Positions 42,296 to 55,301 are shown, numbered from the stretch's first letter. The stretch: 64,000 bases of DNA from Muricea muricata (GCA_963855995.1 OY979720.1:808501-872500); one strand, 5' to 3'. Notes: generated by a model not told the origin, from the sequence alone. Made by a program: numbers and translations.

Positions 42296-45200
42296 CTGGT
42301 CGTAATTCAACCACAATTAGTGCAACAGCAAAGCATGACGTATATAAATACAAATCGGTGATATTATAGTGCGACCGATTTGTATTTATACACGTCATGC
42401 TTTGCTGTTGCACTGATTGTGGTTGAATTACGACCAGGTAGGCACTATTGCCATGCGCACATGCATCTATATATAGGCTGCTGTTATTAACGTGCTGTGT
42501 AAGTTTTATCATAAACATCAAAATATAATTTGCGTGGTCATTTATGCAATCAGCGAAACACATTTCCATTTATTTAATACTTATCGTCTCTGTAGTGCTC
42601 CAGCAATAATGTTGCTCTTCGAAATTAGATTTAAATAGTGATCTGCTTTGTTCAATGATATATATATATTGGACGCCTATAGCTAGGTCATTATATTTGG
42701 AAAAGTATGTTTGATCAGAATTTACAAGGTCTTCTCCGAGTATAAGAGAAGGCTGATTTCAACACACATTTATTTTTCAAATGTTTTATTACTCACAAAA
42801 ATATAGGCTTTTAAAATTCGTAGCACCAGAAACCTACTATATGCTCAAGTTTTGACCTTACCTATTTTTGTTATTTGTGATATTGCAAAAGACTCAATTG
42901 GATTTATTTAGAAATAAATTTGTACATAATTTAAAAATGTAATTACACTCAAAAGCAACTTCAAGGTCTTCCTCGACAGAGTATGATTAAATATTATTCG
43001 ATGAAATGCGAACAAAAGCTCGCGAATGGCTTCGAATAACTTTGATTTAATCTAGCGTGTATATCTATAATAATTCTTAACCCAGTCAAAATGGTAACTA
43101 ACATAGAAAGTGGTAACTAACATAGTCCAGTGGTAAAGACAATGTGTATCCCTTCAGAATCAATCACTGAGTCCGGGAGCAATACCTACCTTTGATAAAA
43201 ATCGTTCTGGATTTCGTCAGTTTCTAGAATTAAGCATAGGCTAGAAGAACGTACAGACAACTTAAACCAACTTGCCGAAGCCTCATAACCAACGTAATGC
43301 AGTGGTCAAATACAAATTACCCTACAAAAGTGGGTAGGATCAATTCCTGCCCTTGCCATGCATTAAATAGTTTTCGTCTTGTGTAAGAATTAATAACCCT
43401 TTCCAAAGTATCTTTTCGTCTATTTTGCAATTTTTTTTAGAAAAAAATTCGTCACAATTTGACAATTACTTCTTTTTGTCATACAGTCTGATAAAGAAAA
43501 ATTTTTATTTCCTTGTTCACCGCACTGGCAAAATTTTTGGTAAATGGAGAAAATAAAAGTTCTAAAAAACCATCGAAAAAAATTGAACAGAAAACCGTGC
43601 TCAAAATGCTATAGTTTTTCTTAACGGTGGGAACCATCTTTTTTTGGCGAAAAACCCCAAATAAATAATTGAAAAGAATTACGCTCTACCACTTACTTTA
43701 GGGCTATTGAAAAGCGTCATAACAGATTGTACGCCAGCGTAATCAATTTCAGAAATTAAAAAGTTCCAAAAGGTGTCAGGAATTCTTCGAAGGATTAGCC
43801 TTGGAATGGTATAACGATGGTAAAAAGGACCAGGTATTGTAATAAAAGTTTGCACACGGATGGCACACGGATGGCTTCGCACACAATTGGCCTCGACAAC
43901 CCACCAAATGCGGTTGCCTTTCGACAACGACATCGAATTGACTGCCTCAACCGTCTGTGTCATAACTCCACCACCTCTGGTTCGAAATGTAGGGGAGGGT
44001 AGAAGCGGCCCCCAGACCGTGAGTGCTAAAACCCTGTATCTTCGAATCAGACCATCAAGATATAGTATCACCGATTTGTATATATATACCTCATGCTCTG
44101 CTGTTGCAGTGATTGTGGTTGAATTACGACCGGGTAGACACTATTGCCATGCGCACATGCATCTATATATAGGCTGCTGTTATTAACGTGCTGTATAAGT
44201 TTTATCATATCAAAATATAATTTGCGTGGTCATTTATGCAATCAGCGAAAAACATTTCCATTTATTTAATACTTATCGTGTCTGTAGTGCCTCAGCAATA
44301 AAATTGTTCTTCGACATTAGATTTAAATAGTGATCTGTTTAGTTCAATGATATATATTGAACGCCATATAGCTGGGTCATTAAATTTGGAAATGTATGTT
44401 TGATCAGAATTTACATGGTCTTCTCCGAGTATAAGAGAAGGCTGATTTCAACACACATTTACCTTTCAAATGTTCTACTTACAAAAATATGGGATTTTAA
44501 AATTCGTAGCACCAGAAACCTACTGTATGCTCAAGTTGTGATCTTACCCATTTTTGTTATTGTGATATTGCAAAAGACTCAATTGGATTTATTTAGAAAT
44601 AAATTTGTGCATATAAATGTAATTACACTCAAAGCAACTTCAAGATCTTCCTCGACAGAGTATGATTAAATATTATTCGATGAAATGCGAACAAAAGCTC
44701 GCGAATGGCTTCGAATAACTTTGATTTAATCTAGCGTGTATATTTATAATAATTCTTACCCCAGACAAAAACCTATGGGGTTTGTGACAAGGGCAATTAG
44801 GTTTGACCAAAAACTCGTTGACTTGAGACATTTTGCATTGGCCACTAGACTATATATGTTTGCTATCACGCGCTTGCCACTTAAATTGTTTAAGCGGGCT
44901 TTTCTCTAGCCTATAATTAATTCTAAAACATGAAAAGAATTCAGAGCAAGGGAATTATTGTTCAGCTGCGTTGTTTATTTACCGCCACTTTGCCTTACCA
45001 CCAGACCGCGTTGGCTATTACACTCGCTCTATTTTACCCGTTTTTAACTGAATGAGCTTTAAGAAATGGTTAAACAATATAAACCACTAAAAATCGTAGA
45101 TGTGTCAATTAGACATAAATGAAAAGGGTGAGACGTTCTCTGACTAAAATATATTTATTTGTTTACGAGCTTTCGGCCACCAGTCTGTAGCCTTCAACGG

Positions 45201-45389
45201 GTATATTTATAATGATTGCAGTAAACCGTGAAAGTGTGAAATGAAGCTAGATATGACGTGTATACATGTGCACTGTGAAATACGATAAGGTGATACTATG
45301 TTTTCTTTATTAAGATTGTACATTGTCGAGGAAGCGGTTTTGAGTTGTTATCAGCATTGCTGTGTTTGGCAGCTGTATGCCATGATTCT

Positions 45390-45600
45390 AGACTTTCTAG
45401 TGTTAGGCGACTACGGAAATTCCCTGTGTCAATGATTTTCGCGTTGCACGTTTTTCGATGTTTGAACCATTATTATGTTCCTTAACGTTTCTGATGTGTT
45501 CAGCCTTTCTTGTTTCCAGAGATCTGCCTGTTTCCCCTAAGTACAGGCAGATATTTTAAAAGAAGAAAAGCAAATGATCACGCATGGCAATAGTGCCTAC
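45390..45600 (-). pseudogene. GIY-YIG relic in unit 4 with the same deletion
   Basis: As in units 2 and 3, offset by 3,305 bp, with the same frame-breaking gap. Confidence 0.75.
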
Positions 45601-47459
45601 CTGGTCGTAATTCAACCACAATTAGTGCAACAGCAAAGCATGACGTATATAAATACAAATCGGTGATATTATAGTGCGACCGATTTGTATTTATACACGT
45701 CATGCTTTGCTGTTGCACTGATTGTGGTTGAATTACGACCAGGTAGGCACTATTGCCATGCGCACATGCATCTATGTATAGGCTGCTGTTATTAACGTGC
45801 TGTGTAAGTTTTATCATAAACATCAAAATATAATTTGCGTGGTCATTTATGCAATCAGCGAAACACATTTCCATTTATTTAATACTTATCGTCTCTGTAG
45901 TGCTCCAGCAATAATGTTGCTCTTCGAAATTAGATTTAAATAGTGATCTGCTTTGTTCAATGATATATATATATTGGACGCCTATAGCTAGGTCATTATA
46001 TTTGGAAAAGTATGTTTGATCAGAATTTACAAGGTCTTCTCCGAGTATAAGAGAAGGCTGATTTCAACACACATTTATTTTTCAAATGTTTTATTACTCA
46101 CAAAAATATAGGCTTTTAAAATTCGTAGCACCAGAAACCTACTATATGCTCAAGTTTTGACCTTACCTATTTTTGTTATTTGTGATATTGCAAAAGACTC
46201 AATTGGATTTATTTAGAAATAAATTTGTACATAATTTAAAAATGTAATTACACTCAAAAGCAACTTCAAGGTCTTCCTCGACAGAGTATGATTAAATATT
46301 ATTCGATGAAATGCGAACAAAAGCTCGCGAATGGCTTCGAATAACTTTGATTTAATCTAGCGTGTATATCTATAATAATTCTTAACCCAGTCAAAATGGT
46401 AACTAACATAGAAAGTGGTAACTAACATAGTCCAGTGGTAAAGACAATGTGTATCCCTTCAGAATCAATCACTGAGTCCGGGAGCAATACCTACCTTTGA
46501 TAAAAATCGTTCTGGATTTCGTCAGTTTCTAGAATTAAGCATAGGCTAGAAGAACGTACAGACAACTTAAACCAACTTGCCGAAGCCTCATAACCAACGT
46601 AATGCAGTGGTCAAATACAAATTACCCTACAAAAGTGGGTAGGATCAATTCCTGCCCTTGCCATGCATTAAATAGTTTTCGTCTTGTGTAAGAATTAATA
46701 ACCCTTTCCAAAGTATCTTTTCGTCTATTTTGCAATTTTTTTTAGAAAAAAATTCGTCACAGTTTGACAATTACTTCTTTTTGTCATACAGTCTGATAAA
46801 GAAAAATTTTTATTTCCTTGTTCACCGCACTGGCAAAATTTTTGGTAAATGGAGAAAATAAAAGTTCTAAAAAACCATCGAAAAAAATTGAACAGAAAAC
46901 CGTGCTCAAAATGCTATAGTTTTTCTTAACGGTGGGAGCCATCTTTTTTGGCGAAAAAACCCCAAATAAATAATTGAAAAGAATTACGCTCTACCACTTA
47001 CATTAGGGCTATTGAAAAGCGTCATAAGAGATTAAACGCCGGCCAGCGTAATCAATTTAAATTAAAAGGTTCCAAAAGGTGTCAGGAATTCTGCTACCTT
47101 CGAAGGATTAGCCTTGGAAATGTATAACGATGGTAAAAAGGACCGGGGTATTGTAATAAAAGTTTGCACACGGATGGCGCGCACGGGTGGCTTCGCACAA
47201 TTGGCCTCGACAACCCACCAAATGCGGTTGCCTTTCGACAACGACATCGAATTGGCTGCCTCAACCGTCTGTATCATAACTCCACCACCTCTGGTTCGAA
47301 ATATAGGGGAGGGTAGAAGCGGCCCCCAGACCGTAAGTGCTAAAACCCTGTATCTTCGAATCAGACCATCAAGATATAGTATCACCGATTTGTATATATA
47401 TACCTCATGCTCTGCTGTTGCAGTGATTGTGGTTGAATTACCACCAGGTAAGGGCACTA

Positions 47460-48150
47460 TTGCCATACGTGATCATTTGCTTTACTTGTTCAGTTTCAAA
47501 TATCTGCCTGTATTTAGGGGACACAGGCAGATCTCTGAAAGCAAGAAAGGCTGAACACATCAGAAACGTTAAGAAACATAATACTGGTTCAAACATATCG
47601 CGAAACATGCATGGAACAATGATCATGTAATTGATTTATACAACGCGAAGATCATTGACACAGGGAATTTCCGTAGTCGCCTAACACTAGAATCATGGCA
47701 TACAACCAAAGACAGGAATGCCGATAACACCTCAAAACCGCTTCCTCGACAATGTACAATCTTAATAAAGAAAACAGTATCACCTTATCGTATTTCACAG
47801 TGCACATGTATACACGTCATATCTAGCTTCATTTGACACTTTCACAGTTTATAAATCATTATAAATGAACCTGTTGAAAGCAACAGACTGGTGGCCAAAA
47901 GCTCGTAAACAAATAAATATATTTTAGTCAGAGAACGTCTCACCTTTTTCATTTATGTATAATCCTGGCTACACATCTACGATTTTTAGTGGTTTATATT
48001 GTTTAACCATTTCTTAAAGCTCATTCACCACATAGGGCGAGTGTAATAGCTAACGCGGTCTGGTGGTCAGGCGAAGAGGTGTAAATAAACAACGCAGCTG
48101 AACTATAATTCCCCTGCTCGGAATTATTTTTATGTTTTAAAATAAATTAT
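47460..48150 (+). pseudogene. Penelope-like 3' fragment in plus orientation (unit 5)
   Basis: The plus strand encodes CLYLGDTGRSLKARKAEH followed by a frameshifted segment matching the unit-1 fragment, then the shared 3' region down to CTCACCTTTTTCATTTATG. It is inverted relative to the other copies and disrupted. Confidence 0.75.
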
Positions 48151-48159
48151 AGGCTAGAG

Positions 48160-48450
48160 CATGGCCGTAAGAACCACGGGGGCAGGGGGGGGGGCTCGAG
48201 CCCCCTAACTTCAAAGGCAGGGGGGCTGAGCCCCCCTAAAAAAGATCTTTGAGTCCCGAAGTTAATACATGTTTTAACGGTTTACAGTATTACATATGTA
48301 TTAATCCAATGATTATGGTAAAACTAACCTCAAAAGGGCAGAAAAGCATGTTTGAGCGTGTTAAAAATAGAAAAAATATTCTGGGGGGCGTGTCCCTTGA
48401 CCCCCTAGCAGCACTTGTGCCTTCATCGCTCGAAGAGCCCCTTTAACTTT
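48160..48450. repeat. G-rich low-complexity insert with palindrome
   Basis: Contains GGGGGCTCGAGCCCCC (perfect palindrome near 48188-48205) and a second GGGGGGCTGAGCCCCCC-type hairpin about 35 bp later, unlike the AT-rich surroundings. It interrupts array unit 5 and could be a small inserted element. Confidence 0.6.
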
Positions 48451-48755
48451 TTTCATCTTCCTACGGCCTTGATTAAGCATAGGCTAGAACGTTTAGACAA
48501 CTTAAACCCACTTGCCGGACTGCCTCAAAGCCAACGTAATCCAGTGGTCAAATACAAATGACTCAACAAAAGTGGCTAGGATCAATTCCTGTCCTTGCAT
48601 TAAATAATTTTCGTCTAGTGTAAGAATTATGACCCTTTCCAAAGTATCTTTTGGTCTAGGTTTGAATTTTTTTTTAGAAAAAAAATCGTCAAATTTTGAC
48701 AACTTCTTTGTATCATAGAGTCTGATAAAGAAAAAATTTTATTTCGTTGTTAAAT

Positions 48756-50148
48756 AGTTAAGCTAAATATTACTTTTATTAATAGAGTTTAATATTTAAA
48801 TTATTTATTTGTTGTCTTGGTATACTTTTCATTTATTTTAATTTGTAGGTTTTTATAAACTTCTTGCATTAATCATAAGCTATATTTTTACTCAGCTTAA
48901 ACTTAAAGCATTTTAAATTACAATAACGTCTCATAAACGGGTAAAATGTTTGCAGAAGTACTAACTGAACAAGGGACTCGTCAGATATTAAAGGACATTA
49001 AAATGTATAATTTCCAAAAACAGCAGCAAAGTACAGGGCAGTTTTTAGGTTTTTTAGCTAAGTTTGCAGTTAAATTCAGGAGGCTTGTAGTGAATTGGTC
49101 AATAGGACCAAATAAAATACTTATAAGAAAGGGTTTTTGCATTTACAGATAGTTTTTCAACCAAAAACATTGAAATATATCATCGTCAATGTTATCAAGA
49201 ACGCGGGCGACTTAGAAACTTAAGGCGAGCCCCCAGTCTATATAATAATCTCACTACTTTAAGTAAATGAAAATGATATAATCAGGCATTTAGACTTGGG
49301 AAAAAAGTGGGAAAAAGGCGAAAATAATAAGCTGGTTTATAGCGCTAATATAATGGGTAAATTTCCGCTAAAACCTAGTTATATCCTGCACAAAGTCTAG
49401 TTTTATTTTTGTTATTTTTCACTTCTTTGATTTTACTGGGTTTCTCTATCTCATCCTTTTTAGAACAAATTATGTGCTGCACCCTTGTAGATTTAGAAAC
49501 CTGTACTTTTCAACATTCTCTGGGGAAGGAGGGAGAGGGAGGGCCACTTTAAATGACACTTTCCCTTCAACCCCTTAAGGTGAGACATTTGTTGTAGCCA
49601 GGGGAGCAGGGGGGTGTTGCCCAATGGTCTTCAAAATCGTACTTGTGAAAAGTTCAAATCCGGTGAGATATTGAGGGGGGGGGGGGTATGTGAGGTAAAA
49701 ACTCATGTCAGAATGCGCTAAGCCCCTAGTTGTAGCTGGGCTAAAATTGACTATAAAAAAGAAGGCAGCATGTTGATTTTACCACAGTGCGTTGTGGTCT
49801 GTAATAGTCGAAAAAGGGCAAATTAACATCATTTGAAGAACAGACAGAAAAAAGTAGGTTATTTTCATCATTGTGTTAAAGTTTCAATCAATTAACTTTG
49901 ATTTGTGTCATCCTTTTCAGCTATTTGTACTTGATACCCGCAATGCATTCTGGTGTGATGAAATGCCGCCATCTTGTTTATTATGGTCAGTTTTGACATG
50001 CACCTTTTATGGATGATGAAAGAGTGTCGCCTGAAATTTTGAGGGGGGAAATAGCATACGGCAGCTTATCATATAAGCTCCAAGGTATAACCTACAACCA
50101 CCCCCTGCTGCGGAGATACCCTGGTATTGTGAGTCAAGGCACATGCAT
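48756..50148. other. AT-rich intergenic sequence without recognised genes
   Basis: No supported exons. Contains G-rich runs at 49521-49540 and an uninterrupted G tract at about 49675-49686, and a C-rich patch near 50100. Confidence 0.5.
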
Positions 50149-50156
50149 TATGCAGT

Positions 50157-50582
50157 CAGGGCCAGATTAATGTCACAAGAGGTCCAAGGCAGATTTTCAG
50201 TGCGAGTCCCCGTCCCCCCTCCCTCCATTATGAAAATCTAGCTAATTATATTGAATTTAAAGACACAAATTATTAATTAAATAATCGTTTTTATCCGCAA
50301 ATCATCACCATTTCGCAGCCAATCTAGTATCTCCACTAGGATTTCTGAGACGCCTGTCTCAGGCTGTTTGGCCATGTTGTTGGGTCAACAAGAATAAACA
50401 GGATATGTACAGCCAAGAGGGCGAGGCCCTTAATTTTGCAAGGCCCCTGAATGCGAGAGGCCCCTAAATTTGCGGCGCACCTAAAATGGGCGTGTCCTAA
50501 TAGAAAACGGGTGTGTGACAGAAAAATGGACGTGGCCCAGCACGAGGTCCCAAAAGGCCCCAAGGTGGTTAATCCGCCCCTG
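50157..50582. mobile_element. 426-bp hAT-like MITE with 8-bp target duplication
   Basis: The left end is CAGGGCCAGATTAATG and the right end, reverse-complemented, is CAGGGGCGGATTAACC, continuing to GGTCC/GGACC in both arms. It is flanked by TATGCAGT (50149-50156) and TATGCAAT (50583-50590), a 7-of-8 target duplication. CAGGG ends with 8-bp duplications are typical of the hAT superfamily. No transposase frame, so non-autonomous. Confidence 0.85.
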
Positions 50583-51469
50583 TATGCAATAGAGGTAATT
50601 CAACACGAGTCTTAACTGGTCAAATTTGTTAGTAACATTTCCACTGACTTTTAGATGCTCAAGAATTTAGTAATGTTACTGGCCAATTTGGTCGTGTTGG
50701 CGTCAAGAGCTTTATTGAGTACAAAAATTCCATTGGAAAACCAAGCAAGGCAACAATAAACAGAGGGAAAATGCCCAAAAAAAGCAATATTAATAAAGAA
50801 TTAAACATGAAAAAGAGGTAGTGATTAAGATTGGTTTGATGCATTGGGATGCAAACGATGGAAAACTCAAAGAACGAAGGGCAAAGCGTGTAGCGTTGCG
50901 AGTTTCAACTTCATCAGACTATAAAACAATTCTCGAAAATGCTGAGAGAGGTGGAAGAGTTATTGGAAAAATCTATATCAGGAAGGAAAAGAATATGCTC
51001 TGCTGTACGAAGATGGTCAGATTGCTATGTTTCTACCTGGATCTAATTAGGAAGCTTTCAGTCTTAAAAGGTACAAAGAGGACGTGTTGAAGGATTACAA
51101 GCGAATAACATTTTAAGAACCTTGAAGACCTGTCTTGCAGTAAGACATTCTGTTCCGATGACGAAGATATAAACATTGCCCTTAGTTTTTTACGAGCTTT
51201 CTGTTGATTCAAGTTATTTTTTCTAAAATTGAACTTGAAATATCACAATTTTTTGACAGTAATACAGTTTTATAGTAATATCGTAGAAAAACGTGTTGGC
51301 AAGGGCCCACAAGAAATTTCAACGCGGCCAACATTCAGAAATATACTTACTAACCTTAAAGGAACAAGATAAAACCAAAATGAAATTGTTCCCCGATATG
51401 GTAAGTAAACATGCTTTTTGGTACCCCTATCTGCCGGACTGTTAATACCATTACTGTTAATATCATTTT

Positions 51470-53325
51470 CAGAGATTTTATGAGTTTGGTTAAACATGAT
51501 CAAATTTTGTCATTATTTAACCAAGCCTATTATTGCACGAATTATTGTGTCTTTAGTGTTTAAAAATGTTATTATAAGGACTGCTGTATTGCTTTCAGAG
51601 ATTTTATGAGTTTGGTTAAATAGGAACAAATTTTGTGATTATTTAACCAAGCCTATTATTACACCAATTATTGTGTCTTTAGTGTTTAAAAGTGTTATTA
51701 TAAGGATTGCTGTATTGTTTTCAGAGATTTTATTAGTTTGGTTAAATAGGAACAAATTTTGTCATTATTTAACCAAGCCTATTATTACACGAATTATTAT
51801 GTATTTAGTGTTTGAAAATGTTATTATAAGGATTGAAATTATTGTTTTCAGAGATTTTATGACTTTGGTTGAATAGGCATAAATTTTGACATTGTTTAAC
51901 CAAGCCCATTATTACACGAATTATTGTATCTTCAGTGTTGGAAAATGTTATTAGAAGGATTGAAATTATTGTTTTCAGAGATTTTACGACTTAGGTTAAA
52001 TAGGAACAAATTTTGTCATTATTTAACCAAGTCTATTATTACACGAATTATTATGTATTTAGTGTTTGAAAATGTTATTATAAGGATTGAAATTATTGTT
52101 TTCAGAGATTTTATGACTTTGGTTGAATAGGAACAATTTTTGTGATTATTTAACCAAGCCTATTATTGCACGAATTATTGTGTCTTTAGTGTTGGAAAAT
52201 GTTATTATAACGGCTGCTGTATTGTTTTCAGAGATTTTATGAGTTTGGTTAAACATGATCAAATTTTGTCATTATTTAACCAAGCCTATTATTACACGAA
52301 TCATTGTGTCTTTAGTGTTGGAAAATGTTATTATAAGGATTGAAATTATATATTGTTTTCAGAGATTTTATTACTTTGGGTTAAATAGGTACAAATTTTG
52401 TCATTGTTTAACCAAGCCTATTATTACACGAATTATTGTGTCTTTAGTGCTGGAAAATGTTATTATAAGGATTGAAATTATTGTTTTCAGAGATTTTATG
52501 AGTTTGGTTAAACATGATCAAATTTTGTCATTATTTAACCAAGCCTATTATTACACGAATTATTGTGTCTTTAGTGTTTAAAAGTGTTATTATAAGGATT
52601 GCTGTATTGTTTTCAGAGATTTTATTAGTTTGGTTAAATAGGAACAAATTTTGTCATTATTTAACCAAGCCTACTATTACACGAATTATTATGTATTTAG
52701 TGTTTGGAAATGTTATTATAAGGATTGAAATTATTGTTTTCAGAGATTTTATGACTTTGGTTGAATAGGAACAATTTTTGTGATTATTTAACCAAGCCTA
52801 TTATTGCACGAATTATTGTGTCTTTAGTGTTGGAAAATGTTATTATAACGGCTGCTGTATTGTTTTCAGAGATTTTATTAGTTTGGTTAAATAGGAACAA
52901 ATTTTGTCATTTTTTACCCAAGCCTATTATTACACGAATTATTGTGTCTTTAGTGTTGGAAAATGTTATTATTAGGATTGAAATTATTGTTCCCAGAGAT
53001 TTTATGACTTTGGTTAAATATGTACAAATGTTGTCATTGTTTAACCAAGCCTATATTATTACACGAATTATTATGTATTTAGTGTTTGAAAATGTTATTA
53101 TGAGGATTGAAATTATTGTTTTCAGAGATTTTATGACTTTGGTTAAATATGTATAAACTTTGTCATTGTTTAACCAAGCCCATTATTACACGAATTATTG
53201 TGTCTTTAGTGTTGGAAAATGTTATTATGAGGATTGAAATTATTGTTTTCAGAGATTTTATGACTTTGGTTAAATATGTACAAATTTTGTCATTGTTTAA
53301 CCAAGCCCATTATCACACGAATTAT
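51470..53325 (+). repeat. 127-bp satellite, forward arm (about 14-15 units)
   Basis: The phrase TTTTCAGAGATTTTATGA recurs about every 127 bp, with neighbours TTTAACCAAGCC and CACGAATTATTGTGTC. Units differ by substitutions and small indels. Each unit contains TTGGTTAAA ... TTTAACCAA, able to form a small hairpin. Reading frames across units are not conserved in phase (127 is not a multiple of 3), so it is non-coding. Confidence 0.95.
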
Positions 53326-54895
53326 TGATCATGTTTAACCAAAGTCATAAAATCTCTGAAAACAATACAGCACTAACAGCAACCCTTACAACAACATTTT
53401 CCAACACTAAAGACACAATAATTCGCGTAATAATAGGCTTCGTTAAACAATGACAAAATTTGTACATATTTAACCAAAGTTATAAAATATCTGAAAACAG
53501 TAACTTCAATCCTTATAATAACATTTTTAAACATTAAAGACAAAATAATTCGTGTAATAATGGGCTTGGTTAAACAATGACAAAATTTGTACATATTTAA
53601 CCAAAGTTATAAAATCTCTGAAAACAGTAACTTCAATCCTTGTAATAACATTTTTAAACATTAAAGACACAATAATTCGTGTAATAATGGGCTTGGTTAA
53701 ACAATGACAAAATTTGTACATATTTAACCAAAGTCATAAAATCTCTGAAAACAATACAGCACTAACAGCAACCCTTACAACAACATTTTCCAACACTAAA
53801 GACACAATAATTCGCGTAATAATAGGCTTCGTTAAACAATGACAAAATTTGTACATATTTAACCAAAGTTATAAAATATCTGAAAACAGTAACTTCAATC
53901 CTTATAATAACATTTTTAAACATTAAAGACAAAATAATTCGTGTAATAATGGGCTTGGTTAAACAATGACAAAATTTGTACATATTTAACCAAAGTTATA
54001 AAATCTCTGAAAACAGTAACTTCAATCCTTGTAATAACATTTTTAAACATTAAAGACACAATAATTCGTGTAATAATGGGCTTGGTTAAACAATGACAAA
54101 ATTTGTACATATTTAACCAAAGTTATAAAATCTCTGAAAACAGTAACTTCGATCCTTATAATAACATTTTCCAACACTAAAGACACAATAATTCGTGTAA
54201 TGGGTAAACAATGACAAAATTTGTACATATTTAACCAAAGTTATAAAATCTCTGAAAACAGTAACTTCAATCCTTATAATAACATTTTTAAACATTAAAG
54301 ACACAATAATTCGTGTAATAATGGGCTTGGTTAAACAATGACAAAATTTGTACATATTTAACCAAAGTTATAAAATCTCTCAAAACAGTAACTTCAATCC
54401 TTATAATAACATTTTCCAACACTAAAGACACAATAATTCGTGTAATGGGTAAACAATGACAAAATTTGTACATATTTAACCAAAGTTATAAAATCTCTGA
54501 AAACAGTAACTTCAATCCTTATAATAACATTTTTAAACATTAAAGACACAATAATTCGTGTAATAATGGGCTTGGTTAAACAATGACAAAATTTGTACAT
54601 ATTTAATCAAAGTTATAAAATCTCTGATAACAGTAACTTCAATCCTTATAATAACATTTTTAAACATTAAAGACACAATAATTCGTGTAATAATTGGCTT
54701 GGTTAAACAATGACAAAATTTGTACATATTTAACCAAAGTTATAAAATCTCTGAAAACAGTAATTCTATCCTTATAATAACATTTTCCAACACTAAAGAC
54801 ACAATAATTCGTGTAATAATGGGCTTGGTTAAACAATGACAAAATTTGTACATATTTAACCAAAGTTATAAAATCTCTCAAAACAGTAAATGCCC
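53326..54895 (-). repeat. 127-bp satellite, reverse arm with higher-order structure
   Basis: The same satellite in opposite orientation begins abruptly after GAATTATTGATCATG at about 53330. Within it a three-unit block of about 389 bp is duplicated (53335-53723 and 53724-54112), followed by a 245-bp block repeated from 54113 (127-bp plus 118-bp variant units). Unit ends carry TCATAAAATCTCTGAAAAC. The two arms form a roughly 3.4-kb imperfect palindrome. Confidence 0.95.
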
Positions 54896-55301
54896 TCCCA
54901 ACTGCTTCGCTGGCAACAGTCGAATTTCGCGCCTATCACGTGATCCTCCTTTAACTAATAAGATGCTGCAATAAATGAACTTTGATACTTACATACCGAT
55001 AATAATATATTATATGTCCTTAAGTTGTAGCGATCCGTAATTCTCAGATGTAGAAAAGAATGGTTTTATGCATGCAGATCATATATAAGACCATACATTT
55101 TCAGTGTAAAAAAGTAATTTCCCACGATCCATCAATAGAACTCAGAGCAAGTCACATTATTACAAATATGAAATAACCAGGGCACTTTCTCACAAATATA
55201 TACTGAGAAGGAGGTTACTACTTTTGTTCTCATATGTGAAGCAGCTATTTCCTACATCCAAGCACGCATGTTAAAAACCAATTAACTTATTTTCTTTCAC
55301 A
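54896..55301. other. Spacer between satellite and E3-like exon
   Basis: No repeat unit or coding exon recognised. It ends in a pyrimidine-rich acceptor (TTTCTTTCACAG) preceding the right piece of the E3-like relic. Confidence 0.5.

Larger units (their letters stand above)
36906..46820. repeat. Array units 2-4, three near-identical 3,305-bp copies
   Basis: Units 36906-40210, 40211-43515 and 43516-46820 have no net length change and only scattered single-base differences, for example AGTCCAGTGG versus AGTGCAGTGG, and AAGCAAATG versus AAGCATTTG in one copy. Such identity raises the possibility that the true copy number is larger than assembled. Confidence 0.95.
33565..48755. repeat. 15-kb tandem array of a 3,305-bp composite unit
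   Basis: The landmark phrase CGCACTGGCAAA recurs once per unit; units start at 33565 (diverged), 36906, 40211, 43516 and 46821, and the last three intervals are exactly 3,305 bp. The final partial unit ends near 48755 with the same unit-tail sequence (TCTGATAAAGAAAAA). Each unit contains: an open minus-strand frame of about 130 codons without a recognised family, module A, an inverted Penelope-type GIY-YIG relic, a large palindrome, a second diverged copy of module A, and a tail with tRNA-like boxes. No intact gene is visible. The near-identity of the central units indicates recent amplification or homogenisation. Confidence 0.95.
46821..48755. repeat. Array unit 5, partial and rearranged
   Basis: The first about 640 bp follow the unit. 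At about 47460 the sequence switches into the GIY-YIG relic in plus orientation, opposite to every other unit. Module A is absent, an unrelated G-rich patch is inserted at about 48160-48450, and the unit tail resumes at about 48475 and ends near 48755. Confidence 0.8.

Noticed and set aside
33565..48755. CRISPR-like array
   Set aside because: The unit is 3.3 kb, the sequence is eukaryotic, and there is no short repeat/spacer pattern.
51673..54881. Series of frames with a repeated KFCHCLTKPIITRII peptide on both strands
   Set aside because: They are satellite units; the 127-bp period shifts phase every unit, and the same peptide appears on opposite strands in the two arms.
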